Shown: positions 16,400-25,045, counted from the first letter of the stretch. The stretch: DNA of 64,000 bases from Thalassobius sp049116315 (GCA_049116315.1 JAGDZD010000007.1:124001-188000), one strand, 5' to 3'. Translations and numbers: made by a program. Notes: generated by a model from the letters alone, not told the origin.

Positions 16400-16516
16400 T
16401 TAGGCAGCGCGGCGGTTTGTTGGGGCAACTTTGGCTTTGCGAGCCCAAGGAAGGACGGGCAATTCAGATTTTGAGGTTTCGATTGCCGATTTCATCCAGC
16501 GCTTTTGACGTTTCAT
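16400..16516 (-). CDS. 38-residue basic small protein
   Basis: A short frame beginning MKRQKRWMKSAIETSKSE and ending in ARKAKVAPTNRRAA, inside the gap between the Hint gene and pgeF. A strong ribosome site, AAGGAG (complement of 16525-16530), lies eight bases before the ATG. The layout, a basic KRWMKS start, a middle containing PW(A/T)R and a basic tail, resembles unannotated small proteins remembered from other Rhodobacteraceae. No membrane segment. Function unknown. The rest of the gap holds only a hairpin at 16302-16329 and no other convincing frame. Confidence 0.6.
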   Translation of the reverse strand: MKRQKRWMKSAIETSKSELPVLPWARKAKVAPTNRRAA

Positions 16517-16788
16517 CTGAAAGGCTCCTTGTTACTGCTACTGTTGTCTCTGTTGAAGCTAATATGACAACGCATTGGGGCCATGATGGGGCAAAGATGG
16601 CTTGAATTGCGGCAATTCGGTGAAATCAGACGAAATTCGGCTTATTGTTGATCAAAAAATGTAAGCCGCTGATAAATATCAGTAAAATTCGAACACTTTT
16701 CTGTCATTCAGGCCGGAAATTGTGACGAATTGGGGCAGTATGCCCAAAGCGCACACGTGCTAGAAGATCACAACGAGACGCGCTACCT

Positions 16789-17544
16789 TTAGAGGCGAAT
16801 GGCGGAGATCAATCGACCGTAATCCGCCTCACCTTCGTGAGTCGTGCGACGATAGGAATAGAATCGCGCGGGGTCCGAATAGGTACAGTGGCGCGTCCAT
16901 TCCGATTTTCCAACGCCAGCTTGACGCAGGCGCTGCAATCCAAAGGCCGGCAGATCAAACAAGTAGCGATCGCCTTCCCCATTGATAAAGAAACGGGCGT
17001 TTTGCGGATCTTCGGCCAAGAAGTCATCGATGAATTCAGGTCCAACCTCATAAGCGCGTTGGCTGATGGTTGGCCCGATGATGGCGGTGATGTCGTGGCG
17101 TTCTGCGCCCAGCTCTTCCATTGCGTCGAGTGTGTTTTCCAATACGCCAGCCAAGGCCCCGCGCCATCCCGCATGGGCCGCGCCGATCACACCTGCCTGA
17201 CGGTCGGCAAAGAGAACCGGCTGACAATCTGCTGTCAGGATCGTGAGCGCCAACCCCGGCGTTGCGGTCACAACAGCATCTGCTCGCGGTTTTTCATCTG
17301 TGGGCGCATCTACAACCACTACGTCTGCGGAATGCACTTGATGGACGCCAACCAAATGGCTGAGTGGCACATGCATCGCTTCGGCAACGCGGGTGCGATT
17401 GATGGTGACAATCTCTGCTTGGTCGGACGAGCCCTGACCACAATTCAAACCTTCAAATATCCCAGAGGAGGCGCCGCCCTTACGGGTGAAAAAACCATGC
17501 CGGGTGTCACCCAACGGGTCAGAAGTCAGAATTTCCAATGTCAT
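16789..17544 (-). CDS. pgeF: Peptidoglycan editing factor PgeF (YfiH/laccase-domain family)
   Basis: A 251-residue protein. TADCQPVLFAD, AAHAGWRG and CTYSDPARFYSYRR carry the Cys-His metal-ligand and active-site residues of the family. PgeF removes wrongly incorporated serine from muropeptide precursors; older names call it a polyphenol oxidase. Its ATG overlaps the stop of the methyltransferase gene by four bases (ATGA), so it belongs to the lgt-midA-pgeF operon. Confidence 0.94.
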   Translation of the reverse strand: MTLEILTSDPLGDTRHGFFTRKGGASSGIFEGLNCGQGSSDQAEIVTINRTRVAEAMHVPLSHLVGVHQVHSADVVVVDAPTDEKPRADAVVTATPGLALTILTADCQPVLFADRQAGVIGAAHAGWRGALAGVLENTLDAMEELGAERHDITAIIGPTISQRAYEVGPEFIDDFLAEDPQNARFFINGEGDRYLFDLPAFGLQRLRQAGVGKSEWTRHCTYSDPARFYSYRRTTHEGEADYGRLISAIRL

Positions 17545-18602
17545 GTATCAAGTCCGGGCGGGGGTGTTTGAGTGCTTGGGAACAGGCCGAGCACTTTGAA
17601 GAGCGTCCCCATTTCTGTGGGGTGCGTCAAGCGCCGATGTGCATCGATCACATCCTGTAACGCCTGATCGCTCTTGCGGGCGGCCAAAGCTTGGGCGCGC
17701 TGAGTGATGCCGAGACGTTCCAGAAAGACACCTTGGCCCACCAGTTTACTGTGGGCACAGGGGGCGGCAGAGGCGAGGGCTTCAAAGTCGACATGTGCGG
17801 TCAGATCACTGTCGCCGGGGGCGTCAAAGGGATCGATGTACCTGTGGGCCTTTAGGGCCTGCAACGTGTCCCCTTGCGAACGCCAATCACCATAATCGAT
17901 GATCAAAGCGGCGCCGCCGTGGGTTTCGATCCGGCGTCCCACCTCGGCTGCGATGGTCTGACCGATGGGGCAGATTTCTACCAGATCACCGTCTTTGGTG
18001 TCTTCTAGGCGGTGGGCCAATGCCTGTTCCGGGGCCGCACCCCCAAGGGCAAAGCCAAGGGCATCTTCTTGCATTTGCACGCGACGCTCGCGCCACTCTT
18101 GCCCATCACGGACAAATTGACGGATCGGAAGGGCATCAAAAAACTCGTTTGCGACAAAGAACAGAGGATGTTCTGGCAGAGCGCTCAACTCGGATTGCCA
18201 CGTCACTTCGAATCCGGCCAGGGCTTCGCGTTGCTTTTCCTGAAGAGCGGGGGAGGCTTCGATCAGATGTAGCCTCAGCGCGGCGTGAAATCCGGGCACA
18301 GCGGCAGTGGCCCGTAAAATATCGGCCATCAAGGTGCCGCGTCCCGGCCCGGCCTCAGCTAAGACAAAAGCGCTCGGGGCCCCTTGATCCAGCCAGCATT
18401 GCGCCAGGCTAAGGCCAATCAGTTCGCCAAACATTTGGCTGATCTCTGGGGCGGTGGTGAAATCACCCTGTGTGCCCAAAGGATCGCGCGTGGTGTAATA
18501 GCCCAATGTCGGATGCAGCAGGCAATCGGCCATGTAATCGGCCAAGGTCATTGGGCCGGACAGGGCGATCCGTCGTTGCAGGTGGTCCAACATCGCCGTC
18601 AT
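17541..18602 (-). CDS. SAM-dependent methyltransferase, MidA/NDUFAF7 family
   Basis: A 353-residue methyltransferase. LHPTLGYYTTRDPLGTQGDFTTAPEISQMFGELIG is the diagnostic N-terminal block; LAEAGPGRGTLMADIL is the SAM-binding motif; VANEFFDALPIRQFV follows. The mitochondrial relative methylates an arginine in respiratory complex I. Both ends overlap neighbours by four bases, between lgt and pgeF, so translation is coupled. Confidence 0.93.
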   Translation of the reverse strand: MTAMLDHLQRRIALSGPMTLADYMADCLLHPTLGYYTTRDPLGTQGDFTTAPEISQMFGELIGLSLAQCWLDQGAPSAFVLAEAGPGRGTLMADILRATAAVPGFHAALRLHLIEASPALQEKQREALAGFEVTWQSELSALPEHPLFFVANEFFDALPIRQFVRDGQEWRERRVQMQEDALGFALGGAAPEQALAHRLEDTKDGDLVEICPIGQTIAAEVGRRIETHGGAALIIDYGDWRSQGDTLQALKAHRYIDPFDAPGDSDLTAHVDFEALASAAPCAHSKLVGQGVFLERLGITQRAQALAARKSDQALQDVIDAHRRLTHPTEMGTLFKVLGLFPSTQTPPPGLDT

Positions 18603-19483
18603 GCGCGGCTCCGAGCCCAGCGAACGATGGCGATGCCCAACACCACCATCGGCAGCGACAACAGCTGCCCCATGGTGACACCGAAGGGGCCGGCCTGAAC
18701 AATATATCCCATTGGGTTGTCGACGGTGATGAACTGGTCATCCGCTTGGCGAAAGAACTCGACAACGAAGCGCGCAAGCCCGTAGCCAGTGACAAAGATC
18801 CCCATCAGTTGGCCCGGTACTTTTAGGCTGTTGCTGCGGAACGCCAGCCATAGCAGCAGCACCCCCAGAACCAAGCCTTCCAAGGCAGCTTCGTAGAGTT
18901 GCGAAGGGTGGCGTGCACACAGGCCAATGATGCCTTCACACGTCTGCGCTGATGCGCCCGGGAAAATGACACCCCATGGCACGTCCGTTGGGCGCCCCCA
19001 AAGTTCGGCGTTGACGAAATTGGCCAGACGGCCCAGCAGCAAACCCACCGGAACAGACACCGCCAAAGCATCCCCAAGCGATAGCGGGGCGATCTTGTTG
19101 CGCCGTGAAAACAGCAGTGCGACGATCACTACGCCCAAGAAACCACCATGAAAGGACATGCCGCCCTCCCAGATTATTGGGATCTCACTTGGATTTCGCA
19201 AATAGTAGAGCGGCTGGTAAAACAGCACATAGCCTAACCGTCCGCCCAGAACGACGCCGATGATGATCCAGGTCAGCAGGTCTTCGACCTGTGGGGATGT
19301 CATTGGGGCATGGTCGTTTGGCCATAGTTTTGGCCGCTTAACCAGTTGCACAACGATGTACCACGCAATCAACAGGCCAAAAATATAGGCCAAAGCGTAC
19401 CACCTCAGGGCAAACTCAAATCCAAAAATCGAAATTGCAAAAATTTCGGGTGAAACGTCGGGGAAAGGGATAACTGCGCGCAT
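18599..19483 (-). CDS. lgt: Prolipoprotein diacylglyceryl transferase
   Basis: A 294-residue inner-membrane enzyme that moves a diacylglyceryl group to the lipobox cysteine of prelipoproteins. Several membrane segments are visible. The Lgt signature covers MSFHGGFLGVVI and GRLANFVNAELWGRPTDVPWGVIFP, including the conserved His and Arg. First gene of an overlapping operon with midA and pgeF. The window has several lipobox proteins (for example the M48 and transglycosylase lipoproteins) that would be its substrates. Confidence 0.97.
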   Translation of the reverse strand: MRAVIPFPDVSPEIFAISIFGFEFALRWYALAYIFGLLIAWYIVVQLVKRPKLWPNDHAPMTSPQVEDLLTWIIIGVVLGGRLGYVLFYQPLYYLRNPSEIPIIWEGGMSFHGGFLGVVIVALLFSRRNKIAPLSLGDALAVSVPVGLLLGRLANFVNAELWGRPTDVPWGVIFPGASAQTCEGIIGLCARHPSQLYEAALEGLVLGVLLLWLAFRSNSLKVPGQLMGIFVTGYGLARFVVEFFRQADDQFITVDNPMGYIVQAGPFGVTMGQLLSLPMVVLGIAIVRWARSRA

Positions 19484-19580
19484 GTGCGTCTGTGTGCCTC
19501 TGCGTCCAAGGGGATGTCAACCTTGTGGCTGACGCCAATGCACCCCATATAGGGACTAATGTGTAACCGTGGAGAGCCTC

Positions 19581-19826
19581 ATGCAATCGCGCAACAAAAT
19601 TTTTGATGATATGTCCCAGCTGATGACCAACGCCATGGGTGTTGCGCAGGGCGCCAAAGACGAAGCTGAAAATGCGATGAAATCGGTTGTGGATCGCTGG
19701 TTGGCGGATCGCGACTTTGTCACGCGCGAAGAATTCGACGCGGTACGGGCGATGGCGCAAAAGGCCCGCGAAGAAAATACAGCGCTTTTGGCGCGGATCG
19801 AAGCGTTGGAAAACGCTAAGAAGTAA
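19581..19826 (+). CDS. ubiK: Ubiquinone biosynthesis accessory factor UbiK
   Basis: An 81-residue protein of the UbiK/BMFP family: MQSRNKIFDDMSQLMTNAMGVAQGAKDEAENAMKSVVDRWL, then a C-terminal coiled coil ending in RIEALE. UbiK helps ubiquinone assembly and interacts with membranes. The ATG at 19581 follows GGAGAG; the GTG at 19569 is less likely. Divergent from lgt and followed by a terminator. Confidence 0.9.
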   Translation: MQSRNKIFDDMSQLMTNAMGVAQGAKDEAENAMKSVVDRWLADRDFVTREEFDAVRAMAQKAREENTALLARIEALENAKK

Positions 19827-19855
19827 GACTTCGGCGAAAGATCGCCCACATTGCC

Positions 19856-19889
19856 AAAAGGTGCGACGCAGAAGCTTCGCGCCTTTTTT
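19856..19889 (+). terminator. Rho-independent terminator of ubiK
   Basis: AAAAGGTGCG (19856-19865) pairs with CGCGCCTTTT (19878-19887) with one T-G pair, followed by Ts. Confidence 0.85.
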
Positions 19890-19940
19890 GTTGAGTCTTG
19901 TCTGAAGGTTGGACCCCATCATGATGGGGGTCGTTGGATT

Positions 19941-19969
19941 TCATCCACAACTTATCGCGGTTATCCCCA
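19941..19969 (+). promoter_or_regulatory. DnaA-box-like 9-mers upstream of the YbjN gene
   Basis: TCATCCACA (19941-19949) and TTATCCCCA (19961-19969) each differ by one base from TTATCCACA, with TTATCGCGG directly before the second. The 281-base gap 19827-20107 otherwise holds only the ubiK terminator. Two near matches are weak evidence. Confidence 0.25.
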
Positions 19970-20107
19970 AAATATTGCTTTACAGGTCTAAAATGGACGC
20001 GCACCATATGTAGTAAGGTCGCGGGGACACGACCCAATTATATAGAGCAGCCGACTAGTGTTTGCGGTTCTGCTTGGCCTTTTGGCCAAACGAAATGAGG
20101 TGGTGCA

Positions 20108-20608
20108 ATGACTCTGTCCGAGCAAATTATGCAAGATGATCTACATCCGATTGATATCGTCGAGTTTCTCGCCGAGCATCATCAATGGGATTTTGATCGG
20201 ATTGGCGAAGATCAGATTGCGATGTCTGTCGCCGGACAATGGCGCACCTATACCTTGACGCTGGCGTGGTCAGAGCAGGACGAGACCCTGCGCATGATCT
20301 GCACCTTTGAGCTAGAGCCCCCCAAAGAGCGGCTGCCGGCGATCTATGAGACGTTGAATGCGATCAACGATCAGTGCTGGGCGGGCTCGTTTACATTCTG
20401 GGAACAGCAAAACCTGATGGTGTATCGCTATGGGTTGGTGTTGGCTGGGGGCCAAGAGGCCAGCGCCGAGCAGATCGATACGATGATCAACGCCGCTGTG
20501 GTCAGCGCCGAGCGCTATTATCCCGCGCTGCAATTGGTGGTCTGGGACAACCGTTCGACCGAAAGCGCGATGCAAGTCGCCATTGCAGAGGCCTACGGGC
20601 ACGCGTAA
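20108..20608 (+). CDS. YbjN domain protein
   Basis: A 166-residue protein of the YbjN family, with WDFDRIGEDQIAMSVAGQWRTYTLTLAWSEQDETLRMICTFEL and the closing block with YYPALQLVVW. The fold resembles type III secretion chaperones and the family is linked to stress, but its role is unsettled. The ATG follows GAGGTGG. proC begins 40 bases downstream and may be in the same operon. Confidence 0.85.
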   Translation: MTLSEQIMQDDLHPIDIVEFLAEHHQWDFDRIGEDQIAMSVAGQWRTYTLTLAWSEQDETLRMICTFELEPPKERLPAIYETLNAINDQCWAGSFTFWEQQNLMVYRYGLVLAGGQEASAEQIDTMINAAVVSAERYYPALQLVVWDNRSTESAMQVAIAEAYGHA

Positions 20609-20648
20609 CACTCCTCTCCGGGAACATTGTAAGATGTCAGGGGGGACT

Positions 20649-21464
20649 ATGACAAACGAGTCAATCGCGCAAAACGGGCTGGTTCTGTTGGGCTGTGGGA
20701 AAATGGGGTCTGCGATGTTGCAGGGCTGGTTGGACCAAGGTTTGCCCAATACATCGGTTTGGGTCTTGGATCCTTATCCGTCTGACTGGCTGAAGGCGAC
20801 CGGCGTTCATATCAACACAGATCTACCAGACACGCCTGCCGTGGTGTTGGTGGCCGTTAAACCACAAATGATGGGGGATGCCCTGCCAACCTTGGCGGCC
20901 AAGGGCAATGGTGACACCTTGTTTGTCTCGGTTGCGGCGGGCACACCGATTGCACAATTTGAGGCCGCGCTGGGCGACAAAACCCCCATTGTGCGCGCCA
21001 TGCCCAACACGCCTGCGGCTGTGGGTAAAGGCATCACAGCGATCATCGGCAATGCACATGCCTCTGAAGGGGCGCTGGACACGGCTGAGGCCCTATTGGC
21101 CGCTGTGGGTCAGGTTGTGCGTTTGGAAAATGAAGCGCAGATCGATGCTGTGACCGGCGTGTCCGGTTCTGGGCCTGCCTATGTCTTTCACATGATCGAA
21201 ACGATGGCCGCCGCTGGCGAGGCACAGGGTCTGTCCCCTGAACTGTCGCTGCAATTGGCCAAAGCCACCGTCGCTGGGGCAGGGGTGCTGGCCGAAGAAG
21301 CTGATGACAGCCCCAGCCAGCTGCGGGTCAATGTGACCAGTCCCAATGGCACAACTCAGGCCGCGCTAGAGGTCTTGATGGATCAAGACAACGGCTTTCC
21401 GGCCCTGCTTAAGCGGGCGGTGTCTGCAGCGGTTGAACGGTCTAAGGAGCTGGGGCGTGGGTGA
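20649..21464 (+). CDS. proC: Pyrroline-5-carboxylate reductase
   Basis: A 271-residue enzyme for the last step of proline synthesis. The N-terminal GCGKMGSAMLQGW is the dinucleotide motif; AVKPQMM, MPNTPAAVGKG and SGSGPAYVFH are family blocks, and the C-terminal part has VTSPNGTTQAALEVL. The ATG at 20649 follows GGGGGA; upstream starts at 20634 and 20583 are less likely. Its 3' end overlaps the csaA-like start by eight bases. Confidence 0.95.
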   Translation: MTNESIAQNGLVLLGCGKMGSAMLQGWLDQGLPNTSVWVLDPYPSDWLKATGVHINTDLPDTPAVVLVAVKPQMMGDALPTLAAKGNGDTLFVSVAAGTPIAQFEAALGDKTPIVRAMPNTPAAVGKGITAIIGNAHASEGALDTAEALLAAVGQVVRLENEAQIDAVTGVSGSGPAYVFHMIETMAAAGEAQGLSPELSLQLAKATVAGAGVLAEEADDSPSQLRVNVTSPNGTTQAALEVLMDQDNGFPALLKRAVSAAVERSKELGRG

Positions 21465-21795
21465 TCTAAGTTTTGACGACTTTTTGAAGGTCGATATTCG
21501 GGCCGGTAAGGTTGTGCGTGCGGAACCCTACCCAGAGGCGCGCAAACCTGCCATTAAGATCTGGATCGATTTTGGACCTGAAATCGGAGAGAAGAAAACC
21601 TCGGCTCAGGTGACAGATCACTATGCCCCCGACACTTTGGTGGGCAAACAAGTCATGGCGGTGGTGAACTTTCCACCGCGCCAAATTGGGAAATTTATGT
21701 CCGAGGTTCTGGTCCTTGGGGTGTCTGACGCAAACGGCGGTGTCGTCTTGCTGAGCCCTGACCAAGAAGTCCCCCTCGGTGGGAGAATGCATTGA
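21457..21795 (+). CDS. csaA: CsaA-like tRNA-binding domain protein
   Basis: A 112-residue protein with the EMAP/OB-fold tRNA-binding domain: FDDFLKVDIRAGKVVRAEPYPEARKPAIKIWIDFG, and LVLGVSDANGGVVLLSP. CsaA proteins act as export-related chaperones in Bacillus; the tRNA-binding role is inferred from the fold. Start is a GTG at 21457, seven bases after AAGGAG. It overlaps the end of proC by eight bases and its stop shares a base with the next ATG, so all three are coupled. Confidence 0.88.
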   Translation: MGDLSFDDFLKVDIRAGKVVRAEPYPEARKPAIKIWIDFGPEIGEKKTSAQVTDHYAPDTLVGKQVMAVVNFPPRQIGKFMSEVLVLGVSDANGGVVLLSPDQEVPLGGRMH

Positions 21796-22760
21796 TGGCA
21801 CGTAATGGTACACCTCGGGTTCTGGTCGCACGCGCGTTTCCAGCCCCTGTGATTGAACGACTGGATAGTTTGTTTGATATCGAGATCCGCGACACGCGTG
21901 ATGTGATGAGCGAAGCCGAAATGCGCTCGGCGTTGGCGCTGTATGACGGCGTCATGACGTCGCTGGGCGACACATTCAACGCGGATATCTTTTCAGAGTT
22001 TGGTCGCCCACGGTGCAAAATTCTTGCGAACTTTGGTGTGGGATATAACCACATCGACGTCAAAGCCGCCAACGAACATGGCGTGGTTGTGACCAACACG
22101 CCTGACACCGTTACCAACGCCACCGCGGACATCGGCCTGACACTGTTGTTGATGAGTGCGCGTCGCGCAGGAGAAGGTGAACGCCTTGTGCGCTCCAAAC
22201 AATGGGAAGGCTGGCATCCCACGCAAAAAATGGGCCTGCATGTCACCGGCAAAACCGTTGGTATTGTTGGCATGGGGCGCATTGGCCAAGCGGTTGCCCG
22301 CCGGTGCCATTTTGGGTTTGAAATGGATGTGATCTATGCAAACCGCTCGGAAAAATCGATGGATTTCCCTGCCACACAAGTCAGCCTAAGCGAACTGGCA
22401 GAGCGGGCCGATTTTGTGGTCGCAACTGTGCCCGGTGGCGCGGAAACGCGGCACATGATCAACAAGGCTTTCTTTGACCAGATGCAGAACCACGCGCATT
22501 TCATCAATATTTCGCGCGGCGATGTGGTGGATGAAGCAGCTCTGATCGAGGCGTTGCAGGCCGAAACCATCGGCGGCGCCGGTCTGGATGTCTATGAAAA
22601 CGAGCCCTTCGTTCCCGACGCGCTGATGAAGCTGGACAGCACTGTTTTGCTGCCTCACATCGGCACGGCCGCTTACGAAGTGCGCACCGCAATGGGCATG
22701 ATGGCCGTTGATAATCTGGTGGCATTCTTTGACGGCAAGACCCCGCCCAACGCCGTGTAA
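21795..22760 (+). CDS. 2-hydroxyacid dehydrogenase (D-isomer specific; glyoxylate/hydroxypyruvate reductase type)
   Basis: A 321-residue NAD(P)-dependent dehydrogenase. The nucleotide motif is GIVGMGRIGQAVARR; catalytic blocks are NISRGDVVDEAAL (Arg), AGLDVYENEP (Glu) and LLPHIGTA (His). Substrate is probably glyoxylate or hydroxypyruvate, but the sequence does not decide it. The ATG overlaps the csaA-like TGA by one base. A hairpin follows the gene. Confidence 0.9.
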   Translation: MARNGTPRVLVARAFPAPVIERLDSLFDIEIRDTRDVMSEAEMRSALALYDGVMTSLGDTFNADIFSEFGRPRCKILANFGVGYNHIDVKAANEHGVVVTNTPDTVTNATADIGLTLLLMSARRAGEGERLVRSKQWEGWHPTQKMGLHVTGKTVGIVGMGRIGQAVARRCHFGFEMDVIYANRSEKSMDFPATQVSLSELAERADFVVATVPGGAETRHMINKAFFDQMQNHAHFINISRGDVVDEAALIEALQAETIGGAGLDVYENEPFVPDALMKLDSTVLLPHIGTAAYEVRTAMGMMAVDNLVAFFDGKTPPNAV

Positions 22761-22771
22761 AAACTAGGGTT

Positions 22772-22799
22772 CCCTTGGGGTAAGGCTTGACCCCAAGGG
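22772..22799 (+). terminator. Perfect hairpin after the 2-hydroxyacid dehydrogenase gene
   Basis: CCCTTGGGGT (22772-22781) pairs with ACCCCAAGGG (22790-22799), ten base pairs with an eight-base loop. ATTTTG follows, a weak T-tract. It may end the proC-csaA-dehydrogenase transcript. Confidence 0.6.
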
Positions 22800-22843
22800 G
22801 ATTTTGGGTCGATTTGACAGATAGCTTTGATCCGGGGGCCCAG

Positions 22844-23965
22844 ATGTTCACACCAGCAATCACCGGGAGCGGGGTGTTCACCCCCTCTGACGTTATCACC
22901 AACGACGAACTTGTCGTGGCCTTCAACGCCTATGTTGATCTTTATAACGCCGACCATGCCGCTGAGATTGAGGCTGGCACTGTTGTGGCCAAAGAGTATT
23001 CCTCGAGCGCCTTTATCGAAAAAGCCTCGGGGATCAAACAGCGCTATGTCTTGGACAAAGATGGCGTGCTGGATCCAACCCGGATGTATCCCCGTTTTCG
23101 CCAACGAAGTGACGATGAACCCGGGATCATGACCGAAATCGCCCTGAAGGCCTGTGCTGTGGCTCTTGAACAGGCTGGACGCAGTGGCGAAGACATCGAT
23201 CTGGTGATTTGCGCGGCTTCGAATATGGAGCGCGCCTATCCTGCGGTGGCCATCGAGATCCAGAAAGAATTGGGCGCGCAGGGTTTTGCCTTTGATATGA
23301 ACGTGGCTTGCTCTTCGGCCACTTTTGGCATTCAGGCGGCCGCAGATATGATCCGTTCAGGATCTGTGCGCAGCGCGATCGTCGTCTGTCCCGAAATCAC
23401 CAGTGGCCACCTTGAATGGCGAGATCGCGATTGCCACTTTATTTTTGGCGATGTGGCAACAGCTGTGGTTCTGGAACGAGATGAGGCCGCCAAAGGGGCG
23501 CATTGGCTGGTGAAATCCACACGCTGCGTCACCAAGTTTTCCAACAATATCCGCAACAACAATGGGTTCTTGCGCCGCTCGCGCCCCGATGGTGTGGCGG
23601 ACCGACGCGACATGCAATTCATGCAGAACGGGCGCAAAGTGTTCAAAGAAGTGGTGCCGATGGTGTCGACCCACATTCTAGATCATATGAGCGCCGAAGG
23701 TGTCGATGCCAGTGACCTGAAGCGGATCTGGCTGCACCAAGCCAACAAAGGCATGAATGACTTCATTGGGCGCAAAGTTCTGGGGCGCACGCCCGAAGCC
23801 GCAGAGCAGCCCAATATCCTGCAAGATTACGCCAACACGTCATCGGCCGGGTCGATCATTGCCTTTGCGCAGTATTCCAAGGATATGCAGCCCGGTGACA
23901 TCGGGCTGGTCTGCTCCTTTGGGGCTGGGTATTCCGTCGGCTCTGTTGTCTTGGAAAAAGTCTGA
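22844..23965 (+). CDS. Beta-ketoacyl-ACP synthase III-like (FabH/FabY-type thiolase-fold) protein
   Basis: A 373-residue condensing enzyme. The catalytic triad is readable: Cys in MNVACSSATFG, His in IWLHQANKGMND, Asn in YANTSSAGS. It is longer than FabH (about 320) and has ASGIKQRYVLDKDGVLDPTRMYP, like the group also called FabY or 3-oxoacyl-ACP synthase III family. It may initiate fatty acid synthesis or act in another pathway. The ATG at 22844 is preferred to one in the hairpin at 22787. It faces tdk across four hairpins. Confidence 0.85.
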   Translation: MFTPAITGSGVFTPSDVITNDELVVAFNAYVDLYNADHAAEIEAGTVVAKEYSSSAFIEKASGIKQRYVLDKDGVLDPTRMYPRFRQRSDDEPGIMTEIALKACAVALEQAGRSGEDIDLVICAASNMERAYPAVAIEIQKELGAQGFAFDMNVACSSATFGIQAAADMIRSGSVRSAIVVCPEITSGHLEWRDRDCHFIFGDVATAVVLERDEAAKGAHWLVKSTRCVTKFSNNIRNNNGFLRRSRPDGVADRRDMQFMQNGRKVFKEVVPMVSTHILDHMSAEGVDASDLKRIWLHQANKGMNDFIGRKVLGRTPEAAEQPNILQDYANTSSAGSIIAFAQYSKDMQPGDIGLVCSFGAGYSVGSVVLEKV

Positions 23966-23983
23966 AGCCCCCGGCCTTCGCTG

Positions 23984-24024
23984 CGGAATCTGAAAGATTC
24001 CGGACCGTTTTCTGACAGAAAACG
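23984..24024. repeat. Hairpin pair 1 of a four-hairpin array
   Basis: CGGAATCT-gaa-AGATTCCG (23984-24002) and CGTTTTCT-gac-AGAAAACG (24006-24024), each an 8-bp stem with three-base loop, spaced by three bases. The array has the pattern CG-N4-CT-N3-AG-N4'-CG throughout, with different but still paired inner bases. Confidence 0.8.
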
Positions 24025-24051
24025 CGCCAACGGGTCGGGCAGAGCGCTATT

Positions 24052-24092
24052 CGAATTCTCTCAGAATTCGTTCCGTTTTCTCTTAGAAAACG
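24052..24092. repeat. Hairpin pair 2 of a four-hairpin array
   Basis: CGAATTCT-ctc-AGAATTCG (24052-24070) and CGTTTTCT-ctt-AGAAAACG (24074-24092). Geometry (8+3+8, three bases, 8+3+8) is identical to pair 1, 27 bases away, between convergent fabH-like and tdk. May serve as a bidirectional terminator; no T-tract is present. Confidence 0.8.
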
Positions 24093-24096
24093 TGGG

Positions 24097-24675
24097 CTAC
24101 TGGCCGACGGCCTCGCGCCAATGGCGTCGGCACAAAGACACGTAGGTTTCATTGCCACCGATCTGCACCTGCGCGCCCTCTTTGAGCACGTCACCGTTGT
24201 CATCCAACCGCACAACCATCGTCGCCTTTTTCCCACACCGACAAATAGTGCGAACTTCGCGCATTTCATCAGCCAATGCCAAAAGCGCGGCAGAGCCCGG
24301 GAACAGTTCACCGCGAAAATCAACCCGCAGCCCATAGCACATGACCGGCACCTTCAGGTCATCGACCACCTTGGCCAATTGCCAGACCTGCTCTTTCTCC
24401 AGAAACTGTGCTTCATCGATAAAGATGCAGGTCACCTCATGGTCCGCCAAATGCGTTTGGATCTTGGCAAACAGATCTTCACCGGGGGCAAATGTGTCTG
24501 CCTCGCTGCTGATCCCAATCCGGGACGCCACCCGCCCTTCGCCGGCGCGTTTGTCGAATTGTGCGGTCAGAATATAGGTGTCCATCCCATGCTCACGGTA
24601 GTTGTGGGATGCTTGAAGCAACACGGTCGATTTGCCCGCGTTCATGGTGGAGAAGTGGAAATAAAGCTTGGCCAT
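24097..24675 (-). CDS. tdk: Thymidine kinase
   Basis: A 192-residue type II thymidine kinase. The P-loop is STMNAGKST near residue 9; FIDEAQFL is the Walker B-like motif; CYGLRVDFRGELFPGS follows; CRCGKKA and CRRHW supply cysteine and histidine for zinc. It phosphorylates salvaged thymidine. The frame is open upstream to 24876, but MAKLYFHFSTMNAGKS is the family start. The 370-base gap upstream (24676-25045) holds only short inverted repeats, for example GTCGGGG/CCCCGAC at 24895-24915. Confidence 0.96.
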   Translation of the reverse strand: MAKLYFHFSTMNAGKSTVLLQASHNYREHGMDTYILTAQFDKRAGEGRVASRIGISSEADTFAPGEDLFAKIQTHLADHEVTCIFIDEAQFLEKEQVWQLAKVVDDLKVPVMCYGLRVDFRGELFPGSAALLALADEMREVRTICRCGKKATMVVRLDDNGDVLKEGAQVQIGGNETYVSLCRRHWREAVGQ

Positions 24676-25045
24676 GGCCGCTTTTACCGGCGCTTTGTGC
24701 CGGAAATCAAGAGCCGTTCGAGGGGCCAGAAATGGCGGCAGGCTCAGGCTTCCGATTGCTTGGAAACTTGAACCTGCACTGACCACAACATCGGGGGGAC
24801 CCCTGGGGATGACGTTGTGGCCGCCGAAACATTTACCCGTAATGACGCGCCCAAATGGGACGGATGATCGCGCCACCTCTCGTTAAAATCCGGTGTCGGG
24901 GGAAACCGCCCCGACGGAAACTTGATCCCACGCTGGACCGAACATCTTTATAAATGACAAAGGTGTAACAGTAAGTTAATGGGAAACAGGTGGTTCAATT
25001 CCCCTTCAACAGGCAGAGTGTTGGAGGAAATGGAGAGGGTAACGG

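Noticed and set aside
16155..16403. 82-codon plus-strand frame in the Hint-pgeF gap
   Set aside because: It crosses the repeat hairpin and has no ribosome site or family-like sequence.
24999..25014. GGTTCAATTCC resembling a tRNA T-arm
   Set aside because: No acceptor, anticodon or D-arm pairing could be found around it.
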